Positions 1-6,397 are shown, counted from the stretch's first letter. The stretch: DNA of 7,725 nucleotides from Porphyromonadaceae bacterium UBA4259 (GCA_002396125.1 DGWL01000080.1:1-7725); one strand, 5' to 3'. Made by a program: numbers and translations. The notes: generated by a model not told the origin, from the sequence alone.

Positions 1-45
1 AATATTTGGCAAAATATTAATAGATGTTGAAAATTGATGCTAATT

Positions 46-77
46 TTTGTTATTTAGGCCATTTTTTTCTAACTTTA
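46..77 (+). promoter_or_regulatory. Probable Bacteroidetes-type promoter for hppA
   Basis: TTTG at 46-49 is followed after 20 bases by TAACTTTA at 70-77. This matches the Bacteroidetes primary-sigma consensus (TTTG, about 19-21 bases, TAnnTTTG) except for the final base of the -7 element. Transcription would start near 83, giving a leader of about 80 bases that is A/T-rich and shows no Shine-Dalgarno site. No stronger match lies closer to the start codon. The 7-base inverted repeat at 1-18 lies upstream and is not explained by this promoter. Confidence 0.5.
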
Positions 78-161
78 CACGCTCAAATAAAGACATAGAC
101 CTTAGTAGGTTGGCTAATTATCTATAAACTAGACTATTCAATTATAATCTAATAAAAGTAT

Positions 162-2558
162 ATGAAAAAGTTACTTTCTGCATTAACCCTGTTGATGCTT
201 CCGGCATCGCTCATGGCGAGTGAGGCCGACCTGAAGATGCCCGAGGGTTTCGCTTCTAATGAGTTGACAAGCGTGCTTTACTGGGGCTTCTTGATTGTGA
301 TTTTAGGTATGCTGTTTGGCCTGTGGCAATTCAGCAGAGTGCGCAAACTCAAGGCTCACGCCTCGATGCTCGAGATTGGCAATGTTATTTTCAAGACATG
401 TTCAACCTACCTCAAGCAGCAGGGCAAGTTCCTGGGCATTTTGTTTATTTTCATTGGAGCAGCAATAGCACTCTACTTTGGCGTGTTGTCAAAGATGCCC
501 ATCGGGTCGGTACTATTGATTTTGGCTTGGACAGTGATTGGCATTCTGGGCTCTTACGCAGTGGCATGGTTTGGCGTGCGCATGAACACTCTTGCCAACT
601 CTCGCATGGCGTTCGCTTCGCTTCGTCGTCGTCCTCTCGACCTGCTTAACATCCCGTTGTCGGCAGGTATGAGCATTGGCGTGGTGCTGATTTGCGTTGA
701 GTTGTTACTCATGCTCATCATCCTGCTTTTCATGCCCGAGGACTTGGCCGGTAGCTGTTTCATTGGCTTTGCCATTGGTGAGTCGCTTGGCGCCAGCGCC
801 CTGCGCATCGCCGGTGGTATCTTCACCAAGATTGCCGACATCGGCAGCGACCTGATGAAGGTTGTATTCAAGATTGGCGAGGACGATCCCCGCAACCCTG
901 GCGTTATTGCCGACTGTACAGGCGACAATGCCGGTGACTCGATTGGCCCGACTGCCGATGGTTTTGAGACCTACGGCGTGACCGGTGTGGCACTGGTATC
1001 ATTCATTCTTCTTGCTGTAGACCCCAGCTATCAAATTCAACTGCTTGTGTGGATTTTCGTGATGCGCATTCTTGGTGTAGTAACCTCGGTACTGTCCTAC
1101 TATCTCAACGGTGCGATTGCAAAATCGAAATACAACAAGGCCGACGACCTCAACTTTGAGAAGCCACTCACCAGCCTGGTGTGGATTACTTCAATTTTCT
1201 CGATTATAGCAACCTTTGCTGCCAGCTACTTCCTGCTCCATGACCTGGGCAACAACTGGTGGATTGGCCTGGCAACAATCATCTCTTGCGGAACACTGGG
1301 TGCAGCCCTCATCCCCGAGATTACCAAGCTCTTCACTTCACCAACTTCAACCCACGTTAATGAGGTTGTAGAGACCTCGAAGCAAGGTGGCGCATCGCTC
1401 AACATCCTCTCGGGTCTTGTTGCCGGTAACTTTGGCGGCTTCTGGACCGGATTGGTATTCTTCCTGCTCATGTTCATCGCCTATCTGGCTTCGGCACAAT
1501 TTGGCATGGAAGGCTTGCTTGGCAGCTACTTCTCAATCTTCGCCTTCGGTTTGGTGGCATTTGGTATGCTTGGAATGGGACCTGTGACCATTGCAGTCGA
1601 CAGCTACGGCCCTGTTACCGACAATGCTCAGAGCGTGTATGAGCTCTCGCTCATCGAGGACGACATCGACAAGGCCAAGACCGACATCGAGAACGACTTT
1701 GGCTTCACTCCCGACTTTGAGAAAGCAAAATACTATCTTGAGGCTAACGATGGTGCCGGCAACACATTCAAGGCAACCGCCAAGCCTGTGCTCATCGGAA
1801 CTGCTGTGGCCGGTGCCACAACCATGATTTTCTCGCTCATCCTGATGATTCAGAAGACTCTGGGCGTTGATCCCGCCGGCATTCTCAACCTGCTGAATCC
1901 TTATTCAATCCTGGGCTTCATTTTGGGTGGATGCGTTGTATTCTGGTTCACCGGCTCGTCGATGCAAGCTGTTACCACCGGTGCCAACCGCGCCGTAGAG
2001 TTTATCAAGAACAACATTAAGCTCGACGCCAATGCCCCCAAGAAGGCCGACATCAGCAAGAGCCAAGAGGTTGTGCGCATCTGTACCGAGTATGCACAGA
2101 AGGGTATGCTCAACATCTTCATCGCCATCTTCTGCTTCGCGCTGGGCTTCGCATGCCTCTCGTCGCCAGCTGGAATTGGCGGCAACGATGCCGTTTGTCT
2201 CTTTGTAAGCTACCTGATTTCAATTGCCGTGTTCGGCCTGTTCCAGGCTGTGTTTATGGCCAACGCCGGTGGTGCTTGGGACAATGCCAAGAAGGTTGTT
2301 GAGGTTGACCTCAAAGCCAAGGGCACTGAACTCCACGACGCAAGTGTTGTGGGCGACACCGTGGGTGACCCATTCAAGGACACCAGCTCGGTAGCACTGA
2401 ACCCCATCATCAAGTTCACCACACTCTTTGGTGTGCTTGCTATGGAGATTGCCATCAGCGAGAACTTCCGCGAGCTCGCGCCCTACTTTGGCGTAGCCTT
2501 CGTGCTGATTGCGGTTTACTTCGTTTACCGCTCGTTCTACAAGATGAAATCGGTATAA
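162..2558 (+). CDS. hppA: Membrane-bound ion-translocating pyrophosphatase (M-PPase)
   Basis: This integral membrane pump hydrolyses cytoplasmic PPi and moves H+ and/or Na+ outward. It has 798 residues, longer than the roughly 670-770 of most M-PPases. An N-terminal signal-like segment (1-20) precedes many membrane helices. Visible family motifs are the ANSR helix (145-148), GGIFTK (218-223) with K223, D226 and D230, EDDPRNP (240-246), VIAD (248-251), GDNAGD (254-259), SYGPVTDNA (481-489), GNTFKA (533-538), GGAWDNAKK (703-711) and GDTVGDPFKD (731-740). The Mg-PPi-binding Asp/Lys set therefore looks intact and the enzyme is probably active. Oddities: the D-x7-K-x-E motif after D226 is one residue short and lacks its Glu; K537 sits at the position linked to K+ independence; canonical TSGP reads TSSV (741-744); and the loop before GNT (about 495-532) is enlarged. 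These point to a divergent subfamily. The coupling ion cannot be read with confidence; E207 is a candidate gate residue. It is a single-gene unit with its own promoter and terminator. Confidence 0.95.
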   Translation: MKKLLSALTLLMLPASLMASEADLKMPEGFASNELTSVLYWGFLIVILGMLFGLWQFSRVRKLKAHASMLEIGNVIFKTCSTYLKQQGKFLGILFIFIGAAIALYFGVLSKMPIGSVLLILAWTVIGILGSYAVAWFGVRMNTLANSRMAFASLRRRPLDLLNIPLSAGMSIGVVLICVELLLMLIILLFMPEDLAGSCFIGFAIGESLGASALRIAGGIFTKIADIGSDLMKVVFKIGEDDPRNPGVIADCTGDNAGDSIGPTADGFETYGVTGVALVSFILLAVDPSYQIQLLVWIFVMRILGVVTSVLSYYLNGAIAKSKYNKADDLNFEKPLTSLVWITSIFSIIATFAASYFLLHDLGNNWWIGLATIISCGTLGAALIPEITKLFTSPTSTHVNEVVETSKQGGASLNILSGLVAGNFGGFWTGLVFFLLMFIAYLASAQFGMEGLLGSYFSIFAFGLVAFGMLGMGPVTIAVDSYGPVTDNAQSVYELSLIEDDIDKAKTDIENDFGFTPDFEKAKYYLEANDGAGNTFKATAKPVLIGTAVAGATTMIFSLILMIQKTLGVDPAGILNLLNPYSILGFILGGCVVFWFTGSSMQAVTTGANRAVEFIKNNIKLDANAPKKADISKSQEVVRICTEYAQKGMLNIFIAIFCFALGFACLSSPAGIGGNDAVCLFVSYLISIAVFGLFQAVFMANAGGAWDNAKKVVEVDLKAKGTELHDASVVGDTVGDPFKDTSSVALNPIIKFTTLFGVLAMEIAISENFRELAPYFGVAFVLIAVYFVYRSFYKMKSV

Positions 2559-2604
2559 AAAAATGTGACTGCCGCGACACTGCGGCTAGCATCTGAATAA
2601 CGAC

Positions 2605-2651
2605 AATCACTCCCTGCCGGGCCACATGCCAGCAGGGAGTGATTATTTTTT
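2605..2651 (+). terminator. Intrinsic terminator of hppA
   Basis: A perfect 13-bp inverted repeat (2605-2617 with 2632-2644, 14-base loop) is followed by a run of six T at 2646-2651, starting 47 bases after the hppA stop. The T-run lies on the plus-strand side only, so it acts mainly for hppA. A smaller GCCGC/GCGGC hairpin (2571-2575 with 2582-2586) precedes it without a T-run. Confidence 0.9.
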
Positions 2652-2747
2652 CTCATCCCACAGCCACTCTTTTTATCAGCAAGCATGATTATCTCAAGAA
2701 TAGGACAAAACCATCATGTTGCCGAAGCTGACCGCCACAACAGGAAA

Positions 2748-2789
2748 CCGGCTCAACACTTGTGCCACAGGGGGCGAGTGTTGAGCCGG
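2748..2789 (-). terminator. Probable terminator of the coiled-coil gene
   Basis: A perfect 13-bp inverted repeat (2748-2760 with 2777-2789) with a 16-base loop lies 47 bases beyond the stop codon of the minus-strand gene. Read on the minus strand, it is followed by only a short T-run (three T, then CC). The stem is strong but the U-tract is weak, so it may be an inefficient terminator or an RNA-stabilising 3' hairpin. It separates the convergent hppA and coiled-coil transcripts. Confidence 0.6.
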
Positions 2790-2835
2790 CTTGTTGATGT
2801 GACTTTCCTGAGAGAAAGCAATGGCGAGGAAGGGA

Positions 2836-3240
2836 TTACTTGCCGTATCCGTCGCGTATGTAAAGGCCCTTCATCTCATCGATAGCCTTCTTGGCTTCGA
2901 GTGTTTTCTCTTGAGCTTTCTTCAGCTTCTCTTGAGCTTTCTCATAGTCGCTCTTGGCGTTTTCAACCTTCTTTTGTGCGTCTTTGAGCTTGTCTTGAGC
3001 TTTCTCGATGTCTTTATTGGCTTTCTCAATTTTTTTGCTGGCTTTTTCAACATCCTTGTTGGCCTTAGCCTCGTCTTTGAGAGCGTTCTCATACTTCTTC
3101 ATAGCCTCAGTCTTAGCCTTTGTTTCCTTAGCCAGTTGAGTGAGGTTGTCGTCATCGGGAGTTGCAGTGGTTACTGCAGCCGCGTTGAAATTGATTGTCA
3201 TGGCAAGAGCGAAGGTTGCCAGTAATGCTAATTTCTTCAT
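2836..3240 (-). CDS. Small secreted Lys/Ala-rich coiled-coil protein, function unknown
   Basis: The 134-residue product starts with a clear Sec signal peptide: a positive MKK, a hydrophobic stretch to about residue 18, and a likely cleavage after the AAA at 20-22. There is no cysteine, so it is not a lipoprotein. After a short acidic linker (TPDDD, 27-31), residues 50-119 form an uninterrupted heptad array with Val/Ile/Leu/Tyr mostly at 'a' (64, 71, 78, 85, 92, 99, 106) and alanine at every 'd' from 53 to 116. The chain ends in a short non-helical tail, GLYIRDGYGK. I recognise no named family. The architecture (exported, a single long helix, C-terminal lysine) resembles Braun-type periplasmic coiled coils only by analogy. 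An unrelated role, such as envelope stress, scaffold or cation binding, is equally possible. It is a one-gene unit with its own promoter, divergent from lgt and convergent with hppA. The start is chosen for its signal peptide and its spacing from the promoter. Confidence 0.85.
   Translation of the reverse strand: MKKLALLATFALAMTINFNAAAVTTATPDDDNLTQLAKETKAKTEAMKKYENALKDEAKANKDVEKASKKIEKANKDIEKAQDKLKDAQKKVENAKSDYEKAQEKLKKAQEKTLEAKKAIDEMKGLYIRDGYGK
2884..3093 (-). repeat. 21-base periodic repeat encoding the coiled-coil heptads
   Basis: Within the coiled-coil gene, 10 heptads of 21 bases are stacked. Near-identical units are visible at the DNA level: the same 15 bases (TCTCTTGAGCTTTCT on the plus strand) occur at 2907-2921 and 2928-2942, exactly 21 bases apart. 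Thirteen of these recur at 2993-3005, 63 bases (3 x 21) further on. This suggests growth by in-frame duplication of a heptad unit. Confidence 0.75.
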
Positions 3241-3286
3241 GATTATTGATAATTTTAAACGTTAATGTTCGTGTTTATTACGATGA

Positions 3287-3317
3287 CAAAAGTACAAAAA
3301 AAACCATTACTTCCAAA
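3287..3317 (-). promoter_or_regulatory. Bacteroidetes-type promoter for the coiled-coil gene
   Basis: On the minus strand, TTTG (plus 3314-3317) is followed after 19 bases by TACTTTTG (plus 3287-3294), a full match to TAnnTTTG. Transcription would start near 3280, giving a leader of about 40 bases before the ATG at 3240. The leader is A/T-rich with no Shine-Dalgarno site. Confidence 0.75.
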
Positions 3318-3401
3318 AAAACTTGCTGCTGTTTCGCCCTTTTGACCATATAGACCGAAAAATGTGCATTGAAAAGATGCTGCCGCAATCAAAAAAATTA
3401 C

Positions 3402-3409
3402 TAACTTTG
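3402..3409 (+). promoter_or_regulatory. Probable -7 promoter element of lgt
   Basis: TAACTTTG matches TAnnTTTG exactly and lies 33 bases before the lgt start codon. No good TTTG is found at the expected -33 distance (around 3378-3383 reads TGCTGC), so the upstream element is weak or the promoter relies on the -7 box. No Shine-Dalgarno site precedes the ATG. Confidence 0.55.
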
Positions 3410-3442
3410 CGTCGCTTATCGTAATAACAATTCACACCAGCT

Positions 3443-4321
3443 ATGATATTAGATTTTGTAACGTGGACTGCCAATCCCAACCTCTACAGCGGCTTCATCA
3501 CCGTGAGATGGTATGGCCTGATGTTTGCCATCGGGTTCCTGATTGGCTACGAGATAGTTTACCGCATGTTCAAGCATGAGGGCATGCCCGAGAAATGGCT
3601 GGCGCCACTGTTCTTCTATGTTGTTATCGCAACGGTTGTTGGCGCCAGACTTGGCCATGTGTTTTTCTATGACTGGAGCTACTACAGCCAGCATCCTGCC
3701 GATATCTTTAAGGTGTGGGAAGGCGGCCTTGCCAGCCACGGCGGCACGCTCGGCATCATCATCGCCATCTTCATCTACAGCTGGCATGTGACCAAGAAAA
3801 GCGCACTGTGGACCCTCGACCGCCTGTGCGTGCCCATTGGCCTGGTGGGTGCCCTCATCCGCATTGGCAACCTGATGAACCATGAGATTTATGGCGCTGT
3901 CACCAGCCAGCCTTGGGGCTTCAAGTTCATCAGCAACATCAACCAGTGGATGCATGGTGCCGAACCTGTGTTCACCCAACCCAGCCACCCCACGCAAATC
4001 TATGAGGCGCTATGCTATGTGCTCGTCTTTGCCGTGTGCATGTACATGTACTGGCGTTGCAACTCACAGGAGCGACAGGGCTTGTTGCTGGGCGTGTTCC
4101 TGATAGGCATCTTCGGTTCGCGCTTCTTTGTAGAGTTTGTCAAGAACGTTCAAGAGCCATGGGAGATAGGCCTTCGCCAGAGTATAGGCCTCGACCAGGG
4201 TCAGTTGCTCAGCATTCCATTTGTCATTGCCGGAGTGTGGCTTGTGGTTCGTGCCTTGCGCCGTCCACGGCTGTCGCAAGACTATCCCGGGCAGTTCAGC
4301 GATGCCGAAACCAAGAAATAA
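3443..4321 (+). CDS. lgt: Phosphatidylglycerol:prolipoprotein diacylglyceryl transferase
   Basis: Lgt is the inner-membrane enzyme that moves a diacylglyceryl group from phosphatidylglycerol to the lipobox cysteine of prolipoproteins, the first step of lipoprotein maturation. The 292-residue product has about seven membrane helices, the usual family size. Recognisable motifs are RWYGLMFAIGF (22-32), GARLGHVFFY (67-76), HGG (99-101, the essential histidine motif), RIGNLMNHEIYG (140-151, with R140, N143, E148 and G151 matching the E. coli R143-G154 signature), HPTQIYE (182-188), SRFFVEF (226-232, with R227 and E231 matching the conserved C-terminal Arg/Glu) and GQLLSIP (253-259). The ATG at 3443 fits the family N-terminus and lies just after a -7 element. 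It appears monocistronic: a terminator follows the stop within 35 bases, and the next gene has its own promoter. Nothing suggests loss of function. Confidence 0.97.
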   Translation: MILDFVTWTANPNLYSGFITVRWYGLMFAIGFLIGYEIVYRMFKHEGMPEKWLAPLFFYVVIATVVGARLGHVFFYDWSYYSQHPADIFKVWEGGLASHGGTLGIIIAIFIYSWHVTKKSALWTLDRLCVPIGLVGALIRIGNLMNHEIYGAVTSQPWGFKFISNINQWMHGAEPVFTQPSHPTQIYEALCYVLVFAVCMYMYWRCNSQERQGLLLGVFLIGIFGSRFFVEFVKNVQEPWEIGLRQSIGLDQGQLLSIPFVIAGVWLVVRALRRPRLSQDYPGQFSDAETKK

Positions 4322-4354
4322 AATTCTCCCAAAAGTTCATAAACTCATCACATT

Positions 4355-4391
4355 CCTGCCAATCTCTTAGCAAGATTGGCAGGTTGCTTTT
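4355..4391 (+). terminator. Intrinsic terminator of lgt
   Basis: A perfect 11-bp inverted repeat (4355-4365 with 4373-4383) has a 7-base loop and is followed by a T-rich tract (TTGCTTTTA). It begins 34 bases after the lgt stop codon. Confidence 0.85.
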
Positions 4392-4443
4392 ACTACCTAA
4401 AAATTTAATTCTCAAAGAAAAAAAGCAAAAAAACATTATCTTT

Positions 4444-4475
4444 TTTGGTAAATCAAAAAAATATTTATACATTTG
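4444..4475 (+). promoter_or_regulatory. Consensus Bacteroidetes promoter for the Lrp-family gene
   Basis: TTTG at 4444-4447, 20 bases, then TACATTTG at 4468-4475: both elements are perfect matches with optimal spacing. Transcription would start near 4482, leaving about 34 bases before the ATG at 4516. This is the best promoter match in the window. Confidence 0.8.
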
Positions 4476-4515
4476 CATGGAAATTTATGTTTTTGCTTAA
4501 AAAATGCTATAGCCT

Positions 4516-4974
4516 ATGGAAAGAATTGACAACCTTGACAAGAAAATTCTAAAGATCATCATGACCAATGCTCGCATTGCATCGAAGGACGTAGCACAGG
4601 AGTGTGGTGTGTCGCGTGCCGCTGTTCACCAGCGCATCCAGCGCATGGCCGATTTAAAAGTGATTACCGGTTCAAGCTACAACGTTGACCCAATTGCCCT
4701 TGGATTCACCACCTGCACCTACATTGGCATCAAGCTCGAACGCGGCTCGATGTATCGTGACGTGATTCCCGAGTTGCAGAAGATTCCCGAGATTGTGGAG
4801 TGCCACTTCACCACCGGCTCCTACACAATGCTCGTGAAACTCTTCGCAAGCGACAACCATCACCTCATGGACCTGCTCAACAACAAGATTCAGCACATTC
4901 CCGGTGTGATGGCTACCGAGACTCTTATCTCGCTCGACCAGAGCATCGACCGCACGTTGCCCATTAGGGTGTGA
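4516..4974 (+). CDS. Lrp/AsnC-family transcriptional regulator
   Basis: The 152-residue product has the standard size and two-domain build of the family. An N-terminal winged helix-turn-helix starts with LDKKILKIIMTNAR (7-20) and has the recognition helix near VSRAAVHQRIQRM (32-44). A hinge leads to the C-terminal RAM/AsnC ligand-binding and oligomerisation domain (about 65-148), with the hallmark TTGSYTMLVKLFA (98-110), PGV (129-131) and a closing TLISLDQS. Family members form dimers to octamers and usually respond to amino acids; the ligand here cannot be read from sequence. It is monocistronic, with a consensus promoter and a terminator hairpin. Many Lrp-type regulators control themselves or adjacent genes, so a role over the downstream NamZ-symporter unit is possible but unproven. 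The start at 4516 is preferred because an upstream ATG at 4504 meets a stop after two codons. Confidence 0.93.
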   Translation: MERIDNLDKKILKIIMTNARIASKDVAQECGVSRAAVHQRIQRMADLKVITGSSYNVDPIALGFTTCTYIGIKLERGSMYRDVIPELQKIPEIVECHFTTGSYTMLVKLFASDNHHLMDLLNNKIQHIPGVMATETLISLDQSIDRTLPIRV

Positions 4975-4998
4975 ACGTGGCTCATTCATTCTCATTAC

Positions 4999-5040
4999 CG
5001 CACGCACTACCCTATCCACCGGGTGGTGCGTGCGCGCTTT
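4999..5040 (+). terminator. GC-rich terminator hairpin after the Lrp-family gene
   Basis: A 14-bp stem including one G-T pair (4999-5012 with 5021-5034) with an 8-base loop lies 25 bases after the stop codon. The stem is very stable, but only three T follow (5038-5040), so termination may be partial. Confidence 0.65.
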
Positions 5041-5120
5041 GGCAGGCACCATTCAAGCCGGAGCACTAGGCAAATAACATTTTTTAAATGTGTTGCGACG
5101 TGATTGTGGTAGAAATTGCT

Positions 5121-5128
5121 TAAATTTG
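5121..5128 (+). promoter_or_regulatory. Probable -7 promoter element of the NamZ-symporter unit
   Basis: TAAATTTG is an exact TAnnTTTG match 36 bases before the NamZ start codon. The expected -33 position (about 5097-5100, GACG) has no TTTG; the nearest TTG is at 5093-5095. A weak -33 element suggests a promoter of modest strength, or one needing an activator. Confidence 0.5.
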
Positions 5129-5151
5129 TTGTTTTAAAAACAACCTTTTTT
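5128..5151 (+). other. Inverted repeat plus T-run overlapping the NamZ start-site region
   Basis: Eight-base arms GTTGTTTT (5128-5135) and AAAACAAC (5137-5144) flank a single base and are followed by C and six T (5146-5151). It begins within the proposed -7 element and spans the predicted transcription start (about 5134). On a transcript from that promoter, the left arm would be mostly missing. It could be an operator-like palindrome, or an A/T-rich terminator for read-through from the upstream gene. The sequence alone does not decide. Confidence 0.4.
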
Positions 5152-5164
5152 ATAACAAAAATAC

Positions 5165-6397
5165 ATGAAGTATTTTAAATCTACAATCGCAATGCTGGTT
5201 ATGCTCATGCTGGTGCCAGCGTGGATGGGAGCTTGCGCCAAGACGAGAGTCAAGGTCAACCGCAGTGCCCGCCCCCATTTTGCCAAGCCTGTGATTGTGG
5301 GAGCCGAGCGCACCGACCAATACCTGCCACTGCTCAGTGGCAAGCGCATAGCCCTGCTAAGCAACCAAACCGGAGTGGTTGGCCCCAAGCATGACAAGCA
5401 CACACTCGACCTGATGCTTGAGAAAGGCCTCAACGTGACCACAATCTTCTCGCCCGAACATGGATTTCGCGGCAAAGCCGATGCCGGTGAGCACGTGAGC
5501 AGCAGTGTCGACGAGAAAACAGGCATTCCCATCGCATCACTCTATGAAGGCAAGAGTCGCATGCCAAGCAAGGAAACAATGGACCGCTTCGACGTCATCG
5601 TCACCGACATCCAAGACGTGGGTTTGCGATTCTACACCTATTATATCACCATGGTGAACATGATGGACGCAGCAGCAGCCTATGGCAAGGAATTTGTGGT
5701 GCTTGACCGCCCCAACCCCAACGGAATGACAGTAGACGGCCCCATCCTCGACATGAACCTGAAGAGCGGCGTGGGATGGCTTCCCATTACCACCGTGCAC
5801 GGCATGACGATGGGCGAGATAGCCATGATGACCAATGGCGAGGGGTGGCTGAAAGACGGCAAGAAAGTGCAACTCACCGTGATTCCTTGCAAGAACTATA
5901 CCCACCAAACTCGCTACAAGCTTCCCGTGGCGCCATCGCCCAACCTGCCCAATATGCTCTCGATTTACCTCTACCCTTCCACTTGCTACTTTGAGGGAAC
6001 GCCAGTGAGCCTGGGACGCGGCACCGACTGGCCCTTCCAAGTGTATGGTCACCCAAACATGAAAGGCTATAGCTTTGAGTTTACACCCACCAGCCGCCCC
6101 GGCGCCAAGACACCACCACAGCTCGACAAGTTGTGCCATGGTGTTGATCTTCATCAGCTCAATGCCGAGGACGTGATTGCGCAGGGAATGAATCTGGAAT
6201 ATGTCATCGACGCCTACAAGAACCTAAACATAGGCGAGAAATTCTTCACACCATTCTTTGACAAACTCGCCGGACGCACCTACATCCGCGAGATGATCAT
6301 GGCCGGCAAGACTGCCGGTGAGATTCGAGCTTGCTGGCAGGACGACGTTAAACGCTTCAAGGAACAACGGCGACCCTACCTGCTCTACCCTGAGTAA
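5165..6397 (+). CDS. namZ: NamZ-type exo-beta-N-acetylmuramidase (DUF1343)
   Basis: The 410-residue product carries the full DUF1343 signature. NamZ of Bacillus subtilis, the founding member of glycoside hydrolase family GH171, removes MurNAc from the non-reducing end of peptidoglycan fragments. Motifs seen: ALLSNQTG (63-70), SPEHGFRG (96-103; its E98 is the best candidate catalytic acid), DIQDVGLRFYTY (148-159), LDRPNPNG (180-187), SPNLPN (258-263) and FEGTPVSLGRGTDWPF (276-291). Residues 1-23 form a signal peptide. C24 could be a lipidation site (MGAC, with an unusual Met at -3), but A23-C24-A25 could equally be a signal peptidase I site, so it is exported but whether it is anchored is uncertain. 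The symporter gene follows after 81 bases with no terminator, suggesting co-transcription. A MurNAc-releasing role fits that neighbour; the precise substrate is inferred from the family. Confidence 0.9.
   Translation: MKYFKSTIAMLVMLMLVPAWMGACAKTRVKVNRSARPHFAKPVIVGAERTDQYLPLLSGKRIALLSNQTGVVGPKHDKHTLDLMLEKGLNVTTIFSPEHGFRGKADAGEHVSSSVDEKTGIPIASLYEGKSRMPSKETMDRFDVIVTDIQDVGLRFYTYYITMVNMMDAAAAYGKEFVVLDRPNPNGMTVDGPILDMNLKSGVGWLPITTVHGMTMGEIAMMTNGEGWLKDGKKVQLTVIPCKNYTHQTRYKLPVAPSPNLPNMLSIYLYPSTCYFEGTPVSLGRGTDWPFQVYGHPNMKGYSFEFTPTSRPGAKTPPQLDKLCHGVDLHQLNAEDVIAQGMNLEYVIDAYKNLNIGEKFFTPFFDKLAGRTYIREMIMAGKTAGEIRACWQDDVKRFKEQRRPYLLYPE

Noticed and set aside
1..18. 7-base inverted repeat (AATATTT/AAATATT) at the left edge
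   Set aside because: It is very A/T-rich with a 4-base loop and no T-run. It may be the tail of an upstream element, but the missing context prevents any assignment.
2685..3225. Plus-strand reading frames opposite the coiled-coil gene (66 and 134 codons), the larger a hydrophobic Leu/Phe-rich product
   Set aside because: The antisense of a Lys/Ala/Glu heptad gene automatically yields Leu/Phe/Ser-rich codons. The minus-strand product has a signal peptide, heptads, a promoter and a terminator, so it is the real gene.
3449..3997. 182-codon open frame antisense to lgt
   Set aside because: It lies wholly inside a strongly conserved enzyme gene, has no recognisable domain, and is His/Val/Ala-rich as expected from reverse reading of membrane-protein codons.
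4012..4500. 162-codon frame running from inside lgt past its terminator
   Set aside because: It overlaps lgt in another frame, crosses the terminator hairpin and the downstream promoter, and has no domain.
4477..4512. Tiny leader peptides (an 8-codon frame at 4477-4500 including its stop, and ATG-CTA-TAG at 4504-4512) before the Lrp-family gene
   Set aside because: The first begins upstream of the predicted transcription start and the second has only two codons. Neither has regulatory codon runs or a paired attenuator hairpin.
5077..5091. Small ACATTT/AAATGT hairpin
   Set aside because: It is a six-base A/T-only-type stem in A/T-rich intergenic DNA, expected by chance, and is not positioned as a terminator or -33 element.
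5537..6154. 205-codon open frame antisense to the NamZ gene
   Set aside because: It is a shadow of the DUF1343 gene, with low-complexity His/Gly/Val composition and no promoter or recognised motif.
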